Under the pieces are notes generated by a model. The model had not been told where the DNA came from and did no database searches. It saw only the letters and a list, made by a program, of their open reading frames with translations. Shown piece after piece: positions 31,450 through 41,425 of a stretch of DNA of 64,000 nucleotides (position 1 is the stretch's first letter; each line of letters begins with the position of its first letter). Location: the NCBI GenBank assembly GCA_902603625.1, contig CACKVM010000002.1:1-64000 (forward strand), written 5' to 3'. Both the position numbers and the translations under genes were made by a program. This DNA is from an uncultured Pelagibacteraceae bacterium. Its GTDB lineage: Bacteria; Pseudomonadota; Alphaproteobacteria; Pelagibacterales; Pelagibacteraceae.

Positions 31450-32535
31450 ATGGATATAGTTGACAATTTTTCAGAAATATTTTTATCAGTTTGGAATAAA
31501 GGCATATTAGGTGTCGATATATTTCAAATATTAATTGGAATTTTAATCTTTTTAATTTTTCTAATTTTTAGAGGTATTATTAGCAAACTAATTATTAAAA
31601 AATTAGAAATAATTTCAAAAAAAACTACAAATAAATTAGATGATACATTTGTAAATTCACTCGTTGGGCCTGCAAGATTTTTTCCAATTGTTATTGGTTT
31701 TTTTATTGCAAGTTATTACATGACATTTTCCATAGAAGGTAGAGAAATAGTTGATACAATTAATAGAACATTAATTACAATTCTGATTTTTTGGATTATT
31801 CATCAAATTATTGAGCCGATCTCTTATATTTTAAGCGGCTTAGATAAATTATTAACAAGGGAATTAATTGGTTGGATAATAAAATCATTAAAAATTTTGA
31901 TTTTTATTTTAGGTTTGGCAGCTGTTCTTGAACTGTGGGGTATTAAAATTGGACCCATAATTGCTGGACTTGGATTATTTGGAGTTGCTGTTGCATTGGG
32001 GGCACAAGATTTGTTTAAGAATTTAATTTCTGGTATTTTGGTTTTAGTAGAAAAAAGATTCAAAATCGGAGATTGGATACTTGTTGATGGAATTATCGAG
32101 GGAATAGTTGAAAAAATTGGTTTTAGATCGACTACAATTAGAAAATTTGATAAATCCCTAGCAATCATTCCAAATTTTCAATTTGCTGAAAATGCTGTTG
32201 TAAATGTTAGTGAAACTTCAAACTGGTTAATTAGCTGGATTATTACTTTACAATATGACACTACAGTTGACCAATTGAAAACAATTAGAGATCAAATTGA
32301 GGATCATATTAAAAAAAGTGAGGATTTTAACACAAGCGTAGGTGTAGCGGTAAGGGTAGATAAATTTTCTGATAGTTCTATAGACATGTATGTTAGATGT
32401 TTTACAAAGTCAGATAGTTGGAATGAATGGCTTTCAGTAAAAGAAAATCTTGCTATAGCAATTAAAAAGATTGTAGAAAATAATAAAGCATCATTTGCAT
32501 TCCCAAGCCAATCTATTTATGTTGAAAAAAAATGA
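31450..32535 (+). CDS. Small-conductance mechanosensitive channel family protein
   Basis: GLGLFGVAVALGAQDLFKNLISGILVLVEKRFKIGDWI. Confidence 0.92.
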   Translation: MDIVDNFSEIFLSVWNKGILGVDIFQILIGILIFLIFLIFRGIISKLIIKKLEIISKKTTNKLDDTFVNSLVGPARFFPIVIGFFIASYYMTFSIEGREIVDTINRTLITILIFWIIHQIIEPISYILSGLDKLLTRELIGWIIKSLKILIFILGLAAVLELWGIKIGPIIAGLGLFGVAVALGAQDLFKNLISGILVLVEKRFKIGDWILVDGIIEGIVEKIGFRSTTIRKFDKSLAIIPNFQFAENAVVNVSETSNWLISWIITLQYDTTVDQLKTIRDQIEDHIKKSEDFNTSVGVAVRVDKFSDSSIDMYVRCFTKSDSWNEWLSVKENLAIAIKKIVENNKASFAFPSQSIYVEKK

Positions 32536-32822
32536 TAGCAATATTTTATTTAGCTCTCCAAATTTTAAAAATTTATTCTTATGTAGTTATAGCAAATGTT
32601 ATCATCAGTTGGTTAATTGCATTTAATGTTCTGAATACTCATAATAGATTTGTTTACTCAATTTTAGAACTTACATATAGACTTACAGATCCTATTTTAA
32701 ATAAAATTAGAAAATTTTTACCCAATTTAGGATCTTTGGATATTTCACCAATAATACTTCTTTTATTGATTTGGTTTATAGAAATGTGTATGAAACTGTA
32801 CATTGCGCCAATGATTTTTTAA
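32532..32822 (+). CDS. YggT family protein
   Basis: VVIANVIISWLIAFNVLN; LTDPILNKIRKFLPNLGSLDISPIILLLLI. Confidence 0.9.
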   Translation: MIAIFYLALQILKIYSYVVIANVIISWLIAFNVLNTHNRFVYSILELTYRLTDPILNKIRKFLPNLGSLDISPIILLLLIWFIEMCMKLYIAPMIF

Positions 32823-32828
32823 AATATT

Positions 32829-33674
32829 ATGATTTTAATTGATGGAAAAAAAGCTGCCGCTGAATTGAGAGAAGAGTTAAAGAAGGAGGTCTCTCAATTA
32901 AAAATAAAATATAACAAAGTACCAGGATTAACTGTTATTCTTATTGGGGATCTTACTCCAAGTCAAATATATGTAAAAAATAAAGAAAAATCAGCTATAG
33001 AAGTGGGATTAAAATCTGATGTAATCAGATATTCAGACACTGTAGAGGAAAAAACAGTATTAGAAAAAATTAATGAACTCAATAAAGATGAGAGTGTTTC
33101 AGGTATTTTAGTCCAACTTCCTTTACCAAAACATATAGACAAACAAAAAGTTATAGAGGCAATAAATCCTTTAAAGGACGTAGATGGGTTCCATCCTATG
33201 AATGTTGGAAATCTCTCCTCTGGATATAAAAGCTCGATTCCATGCACACCTTTAGGGTGTTATCTTTTGATTAAAAAAATTGAACCAAATTTGAGTGGAA
33301 AGAAAGCTGTTGTTGTTGGTAGATCAAATTTAAATGGAAAACCGATGACACAACTTCTTTTGAAAGAAAACTGCACTGTAACGATTACTCATTCAAAAAC
33401 TAAAGATTTAAAAGCTGAATGTCTTGAAGCTGATATAATTGTTGCAGCAGTTGGTATACCAGAGTTGGTAAGAGGAGATTGGGTTAAAAACGATGCAATA
33501 GTAATAGATGTAGGAATTAATAAAACAGACAAAGGAATAGTGGGTGATGTAAATTTCGATGAAGTTTCAAAAAATGCAAAAGCTCTTACACCAGTTCCGG
33601 GTGGTGTAGGACCAATGACAATCGCTTGTTTATTAAAAAATACTATAGAGTGTTTCAAAAGATCGCAAGTTTAA
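32829..33674 (+). CDS. folD: Bifunctional methylenetetrahydrofolate dehydrogenase/cyclohydrolase
   Basis: GILVQLPLPKHID; DVDGFHPMNVG; PCTPLGCYLLI; PVPGGVGPMT. Confidence 0.97.
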   Translation: MILIDGKKAAAELREELKKEVSQLKIKYNKVPGLTVILIGDLTPSQIYVKNKEKSAIEVGLKSDVIRYSDTVEEKTVLEKINELNKDESVSGILVQLPLPKHIDKQKVIEAINPLKDVDGFHPMNVGNLSSGYKSSIPCTPLGCYLLIKKIEPNLSGKKAVVVGRSNLNGKPMTQLLLKENCTVTITHSKTKDLKAECLEADIIVAAVGIPELVRGDWVKNDAIVIDVGINKTDKGIVGDVNFDEVSKNAKALTPVPGGVGPMTIACLLKNTIECFKRSQV

Positions 33675-33712
33675 TATTTAAATCTTTTAATTTAATCTGT
33701 TAACTTATTGAT

Positions 33713-33916
33713 ATGAAAAAACCTAAGTATCCTTATAGAATTGGTATAATATTTTTATTACTTACTTTTCCTACAATAGGTGCAACGCAGTTAGGTTGGT
33801 ATTTACATGATATGCAAACGGGATTTGATTATGGTATGATAGTAGGGACGATATCTGTGGTATATGCCGCATATCTTTTATATGAAAAAAAATGGAGAGA
33901 AGAAGACGAAGATTAA
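33713..33916 (+). CDS. Small membrane protein of unknown function
   Basis: 67 aa, two TM segments, normal spacing. Confidence 0.6.
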   Translation: MKKPKYPYRIGIIFLLLTFPTIGATQLGWYLHDMQTGFDYGMIVGTISVVYAAYLLYEKKWREEDED

Positions 33917-33919
33917 TCT

Positions 33920-34189
33920 ATGGAAAAAATAATTTTTTTTAGTTTAGTAATTCCAATTTTTGCTTTTGTTTTATATCTGGGCGGCAGGGCAATTATGAGT
34001 GGTTTCAGTGCTAAAGAGGCAAATAAATCTCATAAAGATCAGTTAGATAAAGATGATTATGATGCAACCACTATTAACGACAACAACAATTTAAGCGATG
34101 AACTTGCAAAATTAAATGATTTACGTGAGAAAGGAATTTTAACACAAGAAGAATTTGATAAAGCAAAAAATAAATTACTAAATCAATAA
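33920..34189 (+). CDS. SHOCT domain membrane protein
   Basis: One TM then LAKLNDLREKGILTQEEFDKAKNKLL. Confidence 0.8.
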   Translation: MEKIIFFSLVIPIFAFVLYLGGRAIMSGFSAKEANKSHKDQLDKDDYDATTINDNNNLSDELAKLNDLREKGILTQEEFDKAKNKLLNQ

Positions 34190-34191
34190 AA

Positions 34192-35262
34192 TTATTTTTT
34201 CATTTTCTCCATTATCCATAAGCTATCCCCTCCTAAAAAAAAAATTTTACCATTATCTGGATGGACTTGAATATCTCTTATTCTTCCAATTTTACCTTTA
34301 AAAATTATATCCTCTTTTATATTGGACAAGTCGTCAAAAATTAATTTTCTTAAAGATTGATCTTTCAGAGATGTTACAAGAGCATGCCCATTCCATTCAC
34401 TAAACTCTTTACCTTTATAAATTGTTATGGCACTCGTTGCTATAGATGGGACCCAATATTGTATCGCCTTTGTGAAGCCCGGCTTCCACTTAGGACCGAT
34501 AGGAATACCTGAATAGTTTGTGCCTCCCCAACCTAAAATTTTCCATCCGTAATTTTCACCCTTTTTTACCTCACCAAACCAATCTCCACCCCTTGCTCCA
34601 TGGTTACTTATGTAAATTTTTTTATCGAATGGAGATAAAGTTAAACCTTGAGGATTTCTGATACCTATTTGATAAATTTCAGGTAACCAATCTGATTTAC
34701 CCTGAAATTTTGGATTATCTTTTGGAATACTTCCATCAATATTTATTCTAATAATACTGCCTGGATGCTTTGTAGGATCTTGTGCAATCATACCTTGACC
34801 TCGCTCACCAGCAGACGCAAATAGATAATTACCTTTAATTGCTAACCTTGATCCAAAATGATAACCAGAATCAATTGGTGGGTTAGCCTGAAAAATATTT
34901 TTAAATATTAAATTTTTTTTATCAAATTTTGATTTTGCTATTGAAGTACTTGTTTTCCAATCCCCTCTATTTTCGGTATAAGAAACATAGACAAAATTAT
35001 CTTTAAAAAGAATATCTAATAAACCACCCTGCCCGTGCTCTAAAAAGTTAAGATTGTGATTTACCGAAGAAATTTTATTAGTACTCAGATCTATTAATTT
35101 AATTTTTCCGCTTTTTTCAGTAATTAATAATTCTGTATTACTAATAAAAGTAGATCCCCATGGACCCTTTAAATTTACAATCTTTTTAAAAGTTAAATTT
35201 CCTGCAAATGAATAATTTATGCAAAGTATAAACAAAAATAATGTAACAAATGTTCTTTTCAC
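34192..35262 (-). CDS. PQQ-dependent sugar dehydrogenase-like (beta-propeller), secreted
   Basis: GGLLDILFKDNFVYVSYTE; IYQIGIRNPQGLTLSP; GENYGW; probable GTG start at 35262. Confidence 0.88.
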   Translation of the reverse strand: MKRTFVTLFLFILCINYSFAGNLTFKKIVNLKGPWGSTFISNTELLITEKSGKIKLIDLSTNKISSVNHNLNFLEHGQGGLLDILFKDNFVYVSYTENRGDWKTSTSIAKSKFDKKNLIFKNIFQANPPIDSGYHFGSRLAIKGNYLFASAGERGQGMIAQDPTKHPGSIIRINIDGSIPKDNPKFQGKSDWLPEIYQIGIRNPQGLTLSPFDKKIYISNHGARGGDWFGEVKKGENYGWKILGWGGTNYSGIPIGPKWKPGFTKAIQYWVPSIATSAITIYKGKEFSEWNGHALVTSLKDQSLRKLIFDDLSNIKEDIIFKGKIGRIRDIQVHPDNGKIFFLGGDSLWIMEKMKK

Positions 35263-35263
35263 C

Positions 35264-35974
35264 TTAAGAAAGTTTTGATCTACCACCATCAACAGCTATG
35301 ACTTGACCTGTTACCCAAGAACTATCATCAGTAATAAGAAATTTAGCAAGAGCGGCAGAATCTTTACCTTGACCTAATCTTTTTAATGGATGAGCTTTAG
35401 CTATTCCATCTGCTAATGCTTTATTTTTTAGCATTGGCTCAGCGATTTTTGAATTAGTCAAACTAGGTGCAATACAGTTTACTCTAATATTAGGAGCGAA
35501 TTCTGCAGCCAAAGAAACTGTCAAACCTTCCACCGCAGCTTTTGTTGATGCAATTATAGCATGGTTTGTAAAACCTCTTTGAGCAGCAACTGTAGAAAAT
35601 AGAACTACTGAACCTTTATTTTTTTTTAAACTATCCTGATAGTTCTTAATAACTTCGACTGCTGAATATAGATTTAATTTCATACATTTGTTAAAATCTT
35701 GCTCATTAACCATTCTTAAAGGCTTTAAATCTATTGAACCTACACAATATGCAATACCTTTTATATCTGAAATATCATTTTTGACCTTTTCTACAAATCC
35801 ATCTTGTAAAACATCAACTATAGTAAATGCACAACCTAATTTTTCAGAAATAATTTTGGTTTCATTTTCACTTCTACCGACTAAATGAACTGAATTTCCT
35901 GAATTTACTAATTGTTCGGCTAAACTAGATCCGATTGATCCTGTCGCACCAAAAATAAGATATTTTTCTGACAT
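35264..35974 (-). CDS. Short-chain dehydrogenase/reductase
   Basis: FGATGSIGSSLAEQL; terminal SWVTGQVIAVDGGRS. Confidence 0.93.
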   Translation of the reverse strand: MSEKYLIFGATGSIGSSLAEQLVNSGNSVHLVGRSENETKIISEKLGCAFTIVDVLQDGFVEKVKNDISDIKGIAYCVGSIDLKPLRMVNEQDFNKCMKLNLYSAVEVIKNYQDSLKKNKGSVVLFSTVAAQRGFTNHAIIASTKAAVEGLTVSLAAEFAPNIRVNCIAPSLTNSKIAEPMLKNKALADGIAKAHPLKRLGQGKDSAALAKFLITDDSSWVTGQVIAVDGGRSKLS

Positions 35975-36001
35975 AAAAAATTTTATTAGTTATATTTAAC
36001 T

Positions 36002-37492
36002 ATGAAGTTATTTTTTATACTGGGCAATCAATTATTTCCATCAAAATACTTAGACCGCTTCAAAAAAGACCACCTATTTTTTATGGCAGAAGATTACCAA
36101 TTATGTACTTATGAAAAACATCATAAACACAAGATTCTTCTCTTTTTATCATCGATGCGTTCACATGCGGAAACCCTTAAAAAAGATAAGTTTAAATTAG
36201 AGTATTTTAAAATTGAGGGTAAAGAGTTTAAAGATGACTATTTAAAGAAATTAAAAAAAATAATTAATTCAAAAAAAATAAAAGAGATTTCAAGTTTTGA
36301 AATTGAGGACAAATTTTTTGAAAAAAAAATTGATCAATTCACTAAAAAAGAAAAAATTAAATGGAATATTGTTCAAACTCCAATGTTTTTAAACACAAGA
36401 GATGAATTCAAACAATATCTATCTAAATCAAAAAAACCTTTTATGGCGACTTTTTATAAAGATGTCAGAAAAAAATCAGGTATATTAATGAGTTCGGATG
36501 GAAATCCTATTGGAGGTAAATGGAGTTTTGATGAAGATAATAGAAACAAGTTACCAAAAAATATTTCTATTCCAAAGTTTCCTAAAATTAATGAAACAAA
36601 TCATACTAAAAATTTAAAACCTATTATTGAAAAATTATTTAAAGATCATCCAGGAACAACCAAAAATTTTTGGTTTGCCACAGAATATAATGATGTGGTC
36701 AAATTATTGAATTTTTTCATTAAAGAAAAATCTAATTTATTTGGTGATTATGAAGACGCAGTGGATCAAAAAGATAATATCTTATTTCACAGCGCATTAA
36801 GTCCTTATATTAACCTTGGTTTAATTACACCTGAATTTATTATAAAAAAAGTTTTAGATTTCCATAAGAGTAAAAAAATCAAGTTAAATTCTTTAGAAGG
36901 CTATGTTCGTCAAGTTATAGGATGGAGAGAATTTATGAGAGGAATTTATCAAAGTTACTCAAACGAAATGGAAACTGGAAATTTTTTCAAACAAAATCGT
37001 AAAATGAAAAAGTCATGGTATGATGGAACAACAGGTTTACCTCCATTAGATTATGCAATTAAAAATGCTTTAAATTTTGGATGGTCTCATCACATCGAAA
37101 GATTAATGATTTTATCAAACATCATGAATCTTTGTGAGATCAAACCTACAATTGTTTACAAATGGTTTATGGAAATGTTTGTAGACTCATCTGATTGGGT
37201 AATGGTGCCTAATGTTTATGGTATGGGATTATTTAGTGACGGAGGAATATTTGCTACGAAACCATATATCTGTGGATCAAGCTACTTTATGAAAATGATG
37301 GATTTTAAAAAAGGTGATTGGTGCAACATAATGGATGGATTGTATTGGAGGTTTATTGATAGAAATAGAAAATTTTTTTTGAAAAACCCTAGGTTATCTA
37401 TGATGGTAAGAATTTTTGATAAAATGAAAAGCGATAGAAAAAAATTAATTCTTCTTGCTGCAGAAAAATTTATTAAGCAAAACACAATTTAG
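36002..37492 (+). CDS. Cryptochrome/photolyase family, FeS-BCP (DPRP) type
   Basis: [63 protein letters not shown]; four C-terminal-half Cys consistent with an Fe-S cluster. Confidence 0.92.
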   Translation: MKLFFILGNQLFPSKYLDRFKKDHLFFMAEDYQLCTYEKHHKHKILLFLSSMRSHAETLKKDKFKLEYFKIEGKEFKDDYLKKLKKIINSKKIKEISSFEIEDKFFEKKIDQFTKKEKIKWNIVQTPMFLNTRDEFKQYLSKSKKPFMATFYKDVRKKSGILMSSDGNPIGGKWSFDEDNRNKLPKNISIPKFPKINETNHTKNLKPIIEKLFKDHPGTTKNFWFATEYNDVVKLLNFFIKEKSNLFGDYEDAVDQKDNILFHSALSPYINLGLITPEFIIKKVLDFHKSKKIKLNSLEGYVRQVIGWREFMRGIYQSYSNEMETGNFFKQNRKMKKSWYDGTTGLPPLDYAIKNALNFGWSHHIERLMILSNIMNLCEIKPTIVYKWFMEMFVDSSDWVMVPNVYGMGLFSDGGIFATKPYICGSSYFMKMMDFKKGDWCNIMDGLYWRFIDRNRKFFLKNPRLSMMVRIFDKMKSDRKKLILLAAEKFIKQNTI

Positions 37493-37623
37493 TGAAAAAA
37501 GAAAATCTTCCCTTTAAAATCTGTATAGTTTGTAAAAAACCTTTTACTTGGCGAAGAAAATGGAAGTTAAATTGGGAAAGAGTTAAGTATTGCTCAAAGA
37601 GATGTTCTAACAAAAAAATATGA
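37492..37623 (+). CDS. DUF2256-like zinc-ribbon miniprotein
   Basis: GTG start; 43 aa [35 protein letters not shown], CxxC...CxxxC; absent from ORF track. Confidence 0.85.
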   Translation: MKKENLPFKICIVCKKPFTWRRKWKLNWERVKYCSKRCSNKKI

Positions 37624-38147
37624 AACTAGGTAAATACAAATGGAAAAGTAGAGTCTTACTTGTTTCTACACCAAATTATAAAGATAGAATTTATCTAGAG
37701 ACGAAAAAAATATATCAAGATGAAATAAAAAATTTTCATAAAAGATCTGTAAAATTAATTTGTAAAATTAATAAGCAGGAAAAATCTTCTATAAATCTAA
37801 TTGGTTTTGACGGAAAATCTAAAAAGATAATGGATAAACTTAATTATAAAATAGTGTTTAAAATCATTGATAAAATGCCACTAAGTAGAAAATCTAGACC
37901 TATAAATTTATCACTTTATTCAGATTATAATCCTAAAACCACTACTCAAGGTTTGGGATTTAAAAACAGGGAAAAAGCTCTTTACACAATTAAAACCATT
38001 AAAAATCGTTCATTTAAGTATCAGGTGAATGTCATCGCAACCATGTTGGGTAGAGCAAAGAACCATCCTCACAAAACTAGGGATATGGAGGATGCGATAA
38101 AAATATTTAGTGATTGGATGAAAAAATATAAAAGTAAAAAAAGATGA
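37620..38147 (+). CDS. DUF4174-like N-terminus joined to a helix-rich C-terminal module; unknown function
   Basis: [14 protein letters not shown] at N-terminus; C-terminal [45 protein letters not shown]. Confidence 0.7.
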   Translation: MKLGKYKWKSRVLLVSTPNYKDRIYLETKKIYQDEIKNFHKRSVKLICKINKQEKSSINLIGFDGKSKKIMDKLNYKIVFKIIDKMPLSRKSRPINLSLYSDYNPKTTTQGLGFKNREKALYTIKTIKNRSFKYQVNVIATMLGRAKNHPHKTRDMEDAIKIFSDWMKKYKSKKR

Positions 38148-39598
38148 ATATTAAAATAAACAAATTTTTAATAAAAATAGTAGTTTTATTTTTTTTATTT
38201 ACCCCAAATGGTCTGTATGCTGATTTTTTTGAGGATATTACAAATCAAATTGTTGATAATCCCAAAAGACTTAGTTACGGAGTTTCTGTAACGGACGTAA
38301 ATCAAGATGGAAATTTCGATTTTATAGTCACAGGTTTTGGTTATCTTAATTTAGCTTTATCTTACGAGGACGGAAAATTAATTAATATTGTAAAACAAAA
38401 AAAATTTACAGATAAGTTTAGAAGAACAATTGGTGTAGCTGCATGCGATATAGATAAAGATGGATACGAAGAAATATATTTTCTTAACACCGACACTTAT
38501 AGTGGTGCAAAAAAATATTCAGATAGACTTATAGATCTAGAAAATAATAATTATATAGATTTATTTGAAATCGAAAAAAATCAGAGAGACCTTAATTTAA
38601 CATCAGGCAGATCAGTTGTTTGTGTCGACAGAAAAGGCGATGGAAACTATGGGGTTTATGTTGCTAATTATGGAGGACCAACAAGATTTTACGAATATGA
38701 TAATGACATAATAGTCGATAAATCTGCCCAATTAAATCTTGCAGAGATTACTGGTGGTCGAGCAGTCGTAGCTGGACATATTATTTCTGATAAGATTGAT
38801 GTGTTTGCAGCTAATGAGAGAGGAGCAAATTTTCTTTATGAGAATAATAATGGAATTTTTCAAGATGTAGCATTTGACTACAGAATAGATGATGCAATCC
38901 AAAATGGGAGAGGTACAGCTTTATCAGACATATATTATCGAGGTAGATTAGATATTTTGAGTGGTAATTGGCTTGGATACCATAGAGCCTGGGTTTTGGA
39001 AAAAAACGAATTTAAAGATATAGGAAACAAAGATTTTGATAAACCTTCTAGAATAAGAACAATTATTTCAGCAGATTTTGATAACGATGGTTTTGATGAA
39101 GTTTTTATGAACAATATAGCAGAGCCGAACAAATTATTTCGTATTAAAGATAATGGAAAATTTGAACAGATAACTTTTCAAGTTGGTCTCGAAGCTAGTG
39201 GGTATGGAACTGGAGCAGCAGTTGCAGACATTGATAATGATGGAGTTTTAGAATTGTTAGTTGCTCGTGGTGAAAGTAAAGAACAACCATTAACTTTGTA
39301 TAAAGCAAAAGTAAACAAAGAAAATAAATATCTAAGAATTAAACCTTTAAATAAATATGGTGCTCCAGCGAGAGGTGCTACGGTAACATTGATGACTAAT
39401 AAAAGAAAGCATTCCAAAACCATTGATGCAGGATCTGGTTACTTATGTCAAATGGAGCCTGTGGCACATTATGGAATTAGAAAAAATGAAAAAAATTTTA
39501 AAGTAGAGATTAAATGGACTAATGGGTCAAAAGAATTGTTTGATATAAGTGAGTTAAATCAAACAATTACTATAAAGCAAAATGAAAAAAATTTTTAA
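38144..39598 (+). CDS. Secreted FG-GAP/VCBS-repeat protein with ASPIC/UnbV (CRTAC1-like) C-terminus
   Basis: Signal peptide; repeated DVNQDGNFDF, DIDKDGYEEI, DFDNDGFDEV, DIDNDGVLEL; C-terminal GAGSGYLCQMEP-type segment. Confidence 0.85.
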   Translation: MNIKINKFLIKIVVLFFLFTPNGLYADFFEDITNQIVDNPKRLSYGVSVTDVNQDGNFDFIVTGFGYLNLALSYEDGKLINIVKQKKFTDKFRRTIGVAACDIDKDGYEEIYFLNTDTYSGAKKYSDRLIDLENNNYIDLFEIEKNQRDLNLTSGRSVVCVDRKGDGNYGVYVANYGGPTRFYEYDNDIIVDKSAQLNLAEITGGRAVVAGHIISDKIDVFAANERGANFLYENNNGIFQDVAFDYRIDDAIQNGRGTALSDIYYRGRLDILSGNWLGYHRAWVLEKNEFKDIGNKDFDKPSRIRTIISADFDNDGFDEVFMNNIAEPNKLFRIKDNGKFEQITFQVGLEASGYGTGAAVADIDNDGVLELLVARGESKEQPLTLYKAKVNKENKYLRIKPLNKYGAPARGATVTLMTNKRKHSKTIDAGSGYLCQMEPVAHYGIRKNEKNFKVEIKWTNGSKELFDISELNQTITIKQNEKNF

Positions 39599-40271
39599 TA
39601 TATCTTTGATTATATTTTTAATATTATTTCAGCTTACATCATTTGCTGGAGAAAAAAATTATCATAAGGAGCTTATTACTGATTGGTCAAGAATATTTCC
39701 TGATAAAAATAGAAATGCAGCAGGACCCAAGTTTTTCAAATATATTATAGGTAAAAAAATCACGTATAAAGATTTTATTGAATTTAATAAATTATACTGC
39801 GCAGTTTCTGGATCTTTGATTGATCCAAATAGCGACTCAGAATTTTTATTTATTGAAGAAACTAAAACTCAAAAAAAAATTTGTGGAAATTATTATAGAT
39901 GCTGCGTTCCATGTTCATGTGATCTTATGAAGTATTCTGAAACTCAAAAAATGAAGTATGAATTTAAAGATGGCTTTAAAGAATTTTATGTTTTAACAAT
40001 AAAAAATCCTTGCAGTAAACAGGATTTTCCAAACAGGGTAAATAAAGATTATTTTTGCGATGGAAAAAAAATTAATAAATCAGAGGTGTATAGTCTTGAT
40101 GATCGTATAGTTATAGGTTTGTTGCATAATGGAAAAAGTTGTGAAAAGGATGAGATAGATTTTGTTAAAAGCCACCAAGTTACTGGTAGTTATTGTGAGC
40201 TAAGAAACAATACACCTTTAGAAAATTTAGATGCTGGTATGGGAGATATATTCATTAAACTGGCGAGATAA
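39582..40271 (+). CDS. Secreted Cys-rich protein of unknown function
   Basis: Signal peptide; KICGNYYRCCVPCSCDLMKY; overlaps the preceding gene. Confidence 0.7.
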   Translation: MKKIFNISLIIFLILFQLTSFAGEKNYHKELITDWSRIFPDKNRNAAGPKFFKYIIGKKITYKDFIEFNKLYCAVSGSLIDPNSDSEFLFIEETKTQKKICGNYYRCCVPCSCDLMKYSETQKMKYEFKDGFKEFYVLTIKNPCSKQDFPNRVNKDYFCDGKKINKSEVYSLDDRIVIGLLHNGKSCEKDEIDFVKSHQVTGSYCELRNNTPLENLDAGMGDIFIKLAR

Positions 40272-40345
40272 TTTAAAAAAATTTTTATTTTTTTTACTCA
40301 GTAAATTATTGTTTATAAAATTTAACTCGGTTAAAATATTAACTA

Positions 40346-41065
40346 TTGAACATACTTATTTTACAACATATTAAAATTGAAGATCCAGGTTACATAAAGG
40401 ATCTAATGTTGGATGATGGTTTAAATCTTACAACAGTCGAACTTGATGAAGGTGAGAAAATCCCAACTGATTTAACAAGGTATGATGGAATGTTTTGCAT
40501 GGGTGGGCCGATGGATACTTATATGGAAAAAGAGTATCCCTGGTTGGTTGAAGAAAAAAAAAGAATCAAAGAATTTGTAGTTGATCTAAAAAAACCTTAT
40601 TTGGGTTTCTGCTTAGGCTGTCAGTTATTAGGTGAGGTAGTTGGTGGCAAAGTCGTAAAATCAAACCCAGCAGAGATTGGTATAATGGATATAAATTTTA
40701 CTAATAATAAAAAAGAAGATAATTTATTTTCAAAATTCCCAAATAATATCAAAAGTTTACAATGGCATTCTTATGAGGTTCAAGGAATTGATAATAATCC
40801 TGACATTACTTTATTAGCATCATCACCAGTAACTAAATTTCAAATTTTTAAATATCAAGATCACGCTTATGGGATTCAATTTCACATCGAAATTAAAGAT
40901 TCAACAGTTAATGAGTGGGGTTGTGTGCCAGAATACAAAAAAGCTCTTGAAGATCAACTTGGAGATGGTGCTTTAGAGAAATTTGATCAATCTGCTAAAG
41001 ATAATATGAAAGATATGAATAATTATTCAAAAATTTTATATAACAATTTCAAAAAACTCTTATGA
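40346..41065 (+). CDS. Class I glutamine amidotransferase
   Basis: YLGFCLGCQLLGEVVGGKV; YGIQFHIE; TTG start. Confidence 0.92.
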   Translation: MNILILQHIKIEDPGYIKDLMLDDGLNLTTVELDEGEKIPTDLTRYDGMFCMGGPMDTYMEKEYPWLVEEKKRIKEFVVDLKKPYLGFCLGCQLLGEVVGGKVVKSNPAEIGIMDINFTNNKKEDNLFSKFPNNIKSLQWHSYEVQGIDNNPDITLLASSPVTKFQIFKYQDHAYGIQFHIEIKDSTVNEWGCVPEYKKALEDQLGDGALEKFDQSAKDNMKDMNNYSKILYNNFKKLL

Positions 41066-41211
41066 GTAAAAAAAGAAAAAAATTGAAAAAGAAAAATCCA
41101 ATAGCGAAATTATTAAGTTCACCAATGTTAAGAAATAAAATAGTAAAAAATAAAAAAAAAATCTATAATAGAAAAAATTCAAGTTGGAAAGTGAGTAAAG
41201 AATATGAATAA
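41062..41211 (+). CDS. 49-aa strongly basic protein
   Basis: MSKKRKKLKKKNPIAKLLSSPMLRNKIVKNKKKIYNRKNSSWKVSKEYE; ATGA overlaps on both sides; absent from ORF track. Confidence 0.7.
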   Translation: MSKKRKKLKKKNPIAKLLSSPMLRNKIVKNKKKIYNRKNSSWKVSKEYE

Positions 41212-41425
41212 TAAAATTTTTGAATGGGCAGGGGTGATTACCGCAATATTATACTCATTATTTGTAGCTATGAATATCGGAATCGAATTTTTTGGTTTTT
41301 GTTTGTTACTTATATCTGCAATCTTAATTGGAATCTGGGCTTACAGGGGTGGTCATAGAGGAATATTGTTTTTACAATTCTTTTATGCAACAGCTGGAAT
41401 TATAGGAATGTTTAGGTGGTTTTAA
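41204..41425 (+). CDS. Small membrane protein (possibly DUF6552-like)
   Basis: 73 aa, about three TM; WAYRGGHRGILFLQFFYATAGIIGMFRW. Confidence 0.7.
   Translation: MNNKIFEWAGVITAILYSLFVAMNIGIEFFGFCLLLISAILIGIWAYRGGHRGILFLQFFYATAGIIGMFRWF

Noticed and set aside
33389-33658. Minus-strand ORFs inside folD (32963-33247, 33389-33658)
   Set aside because: Antisense shadows of folD.
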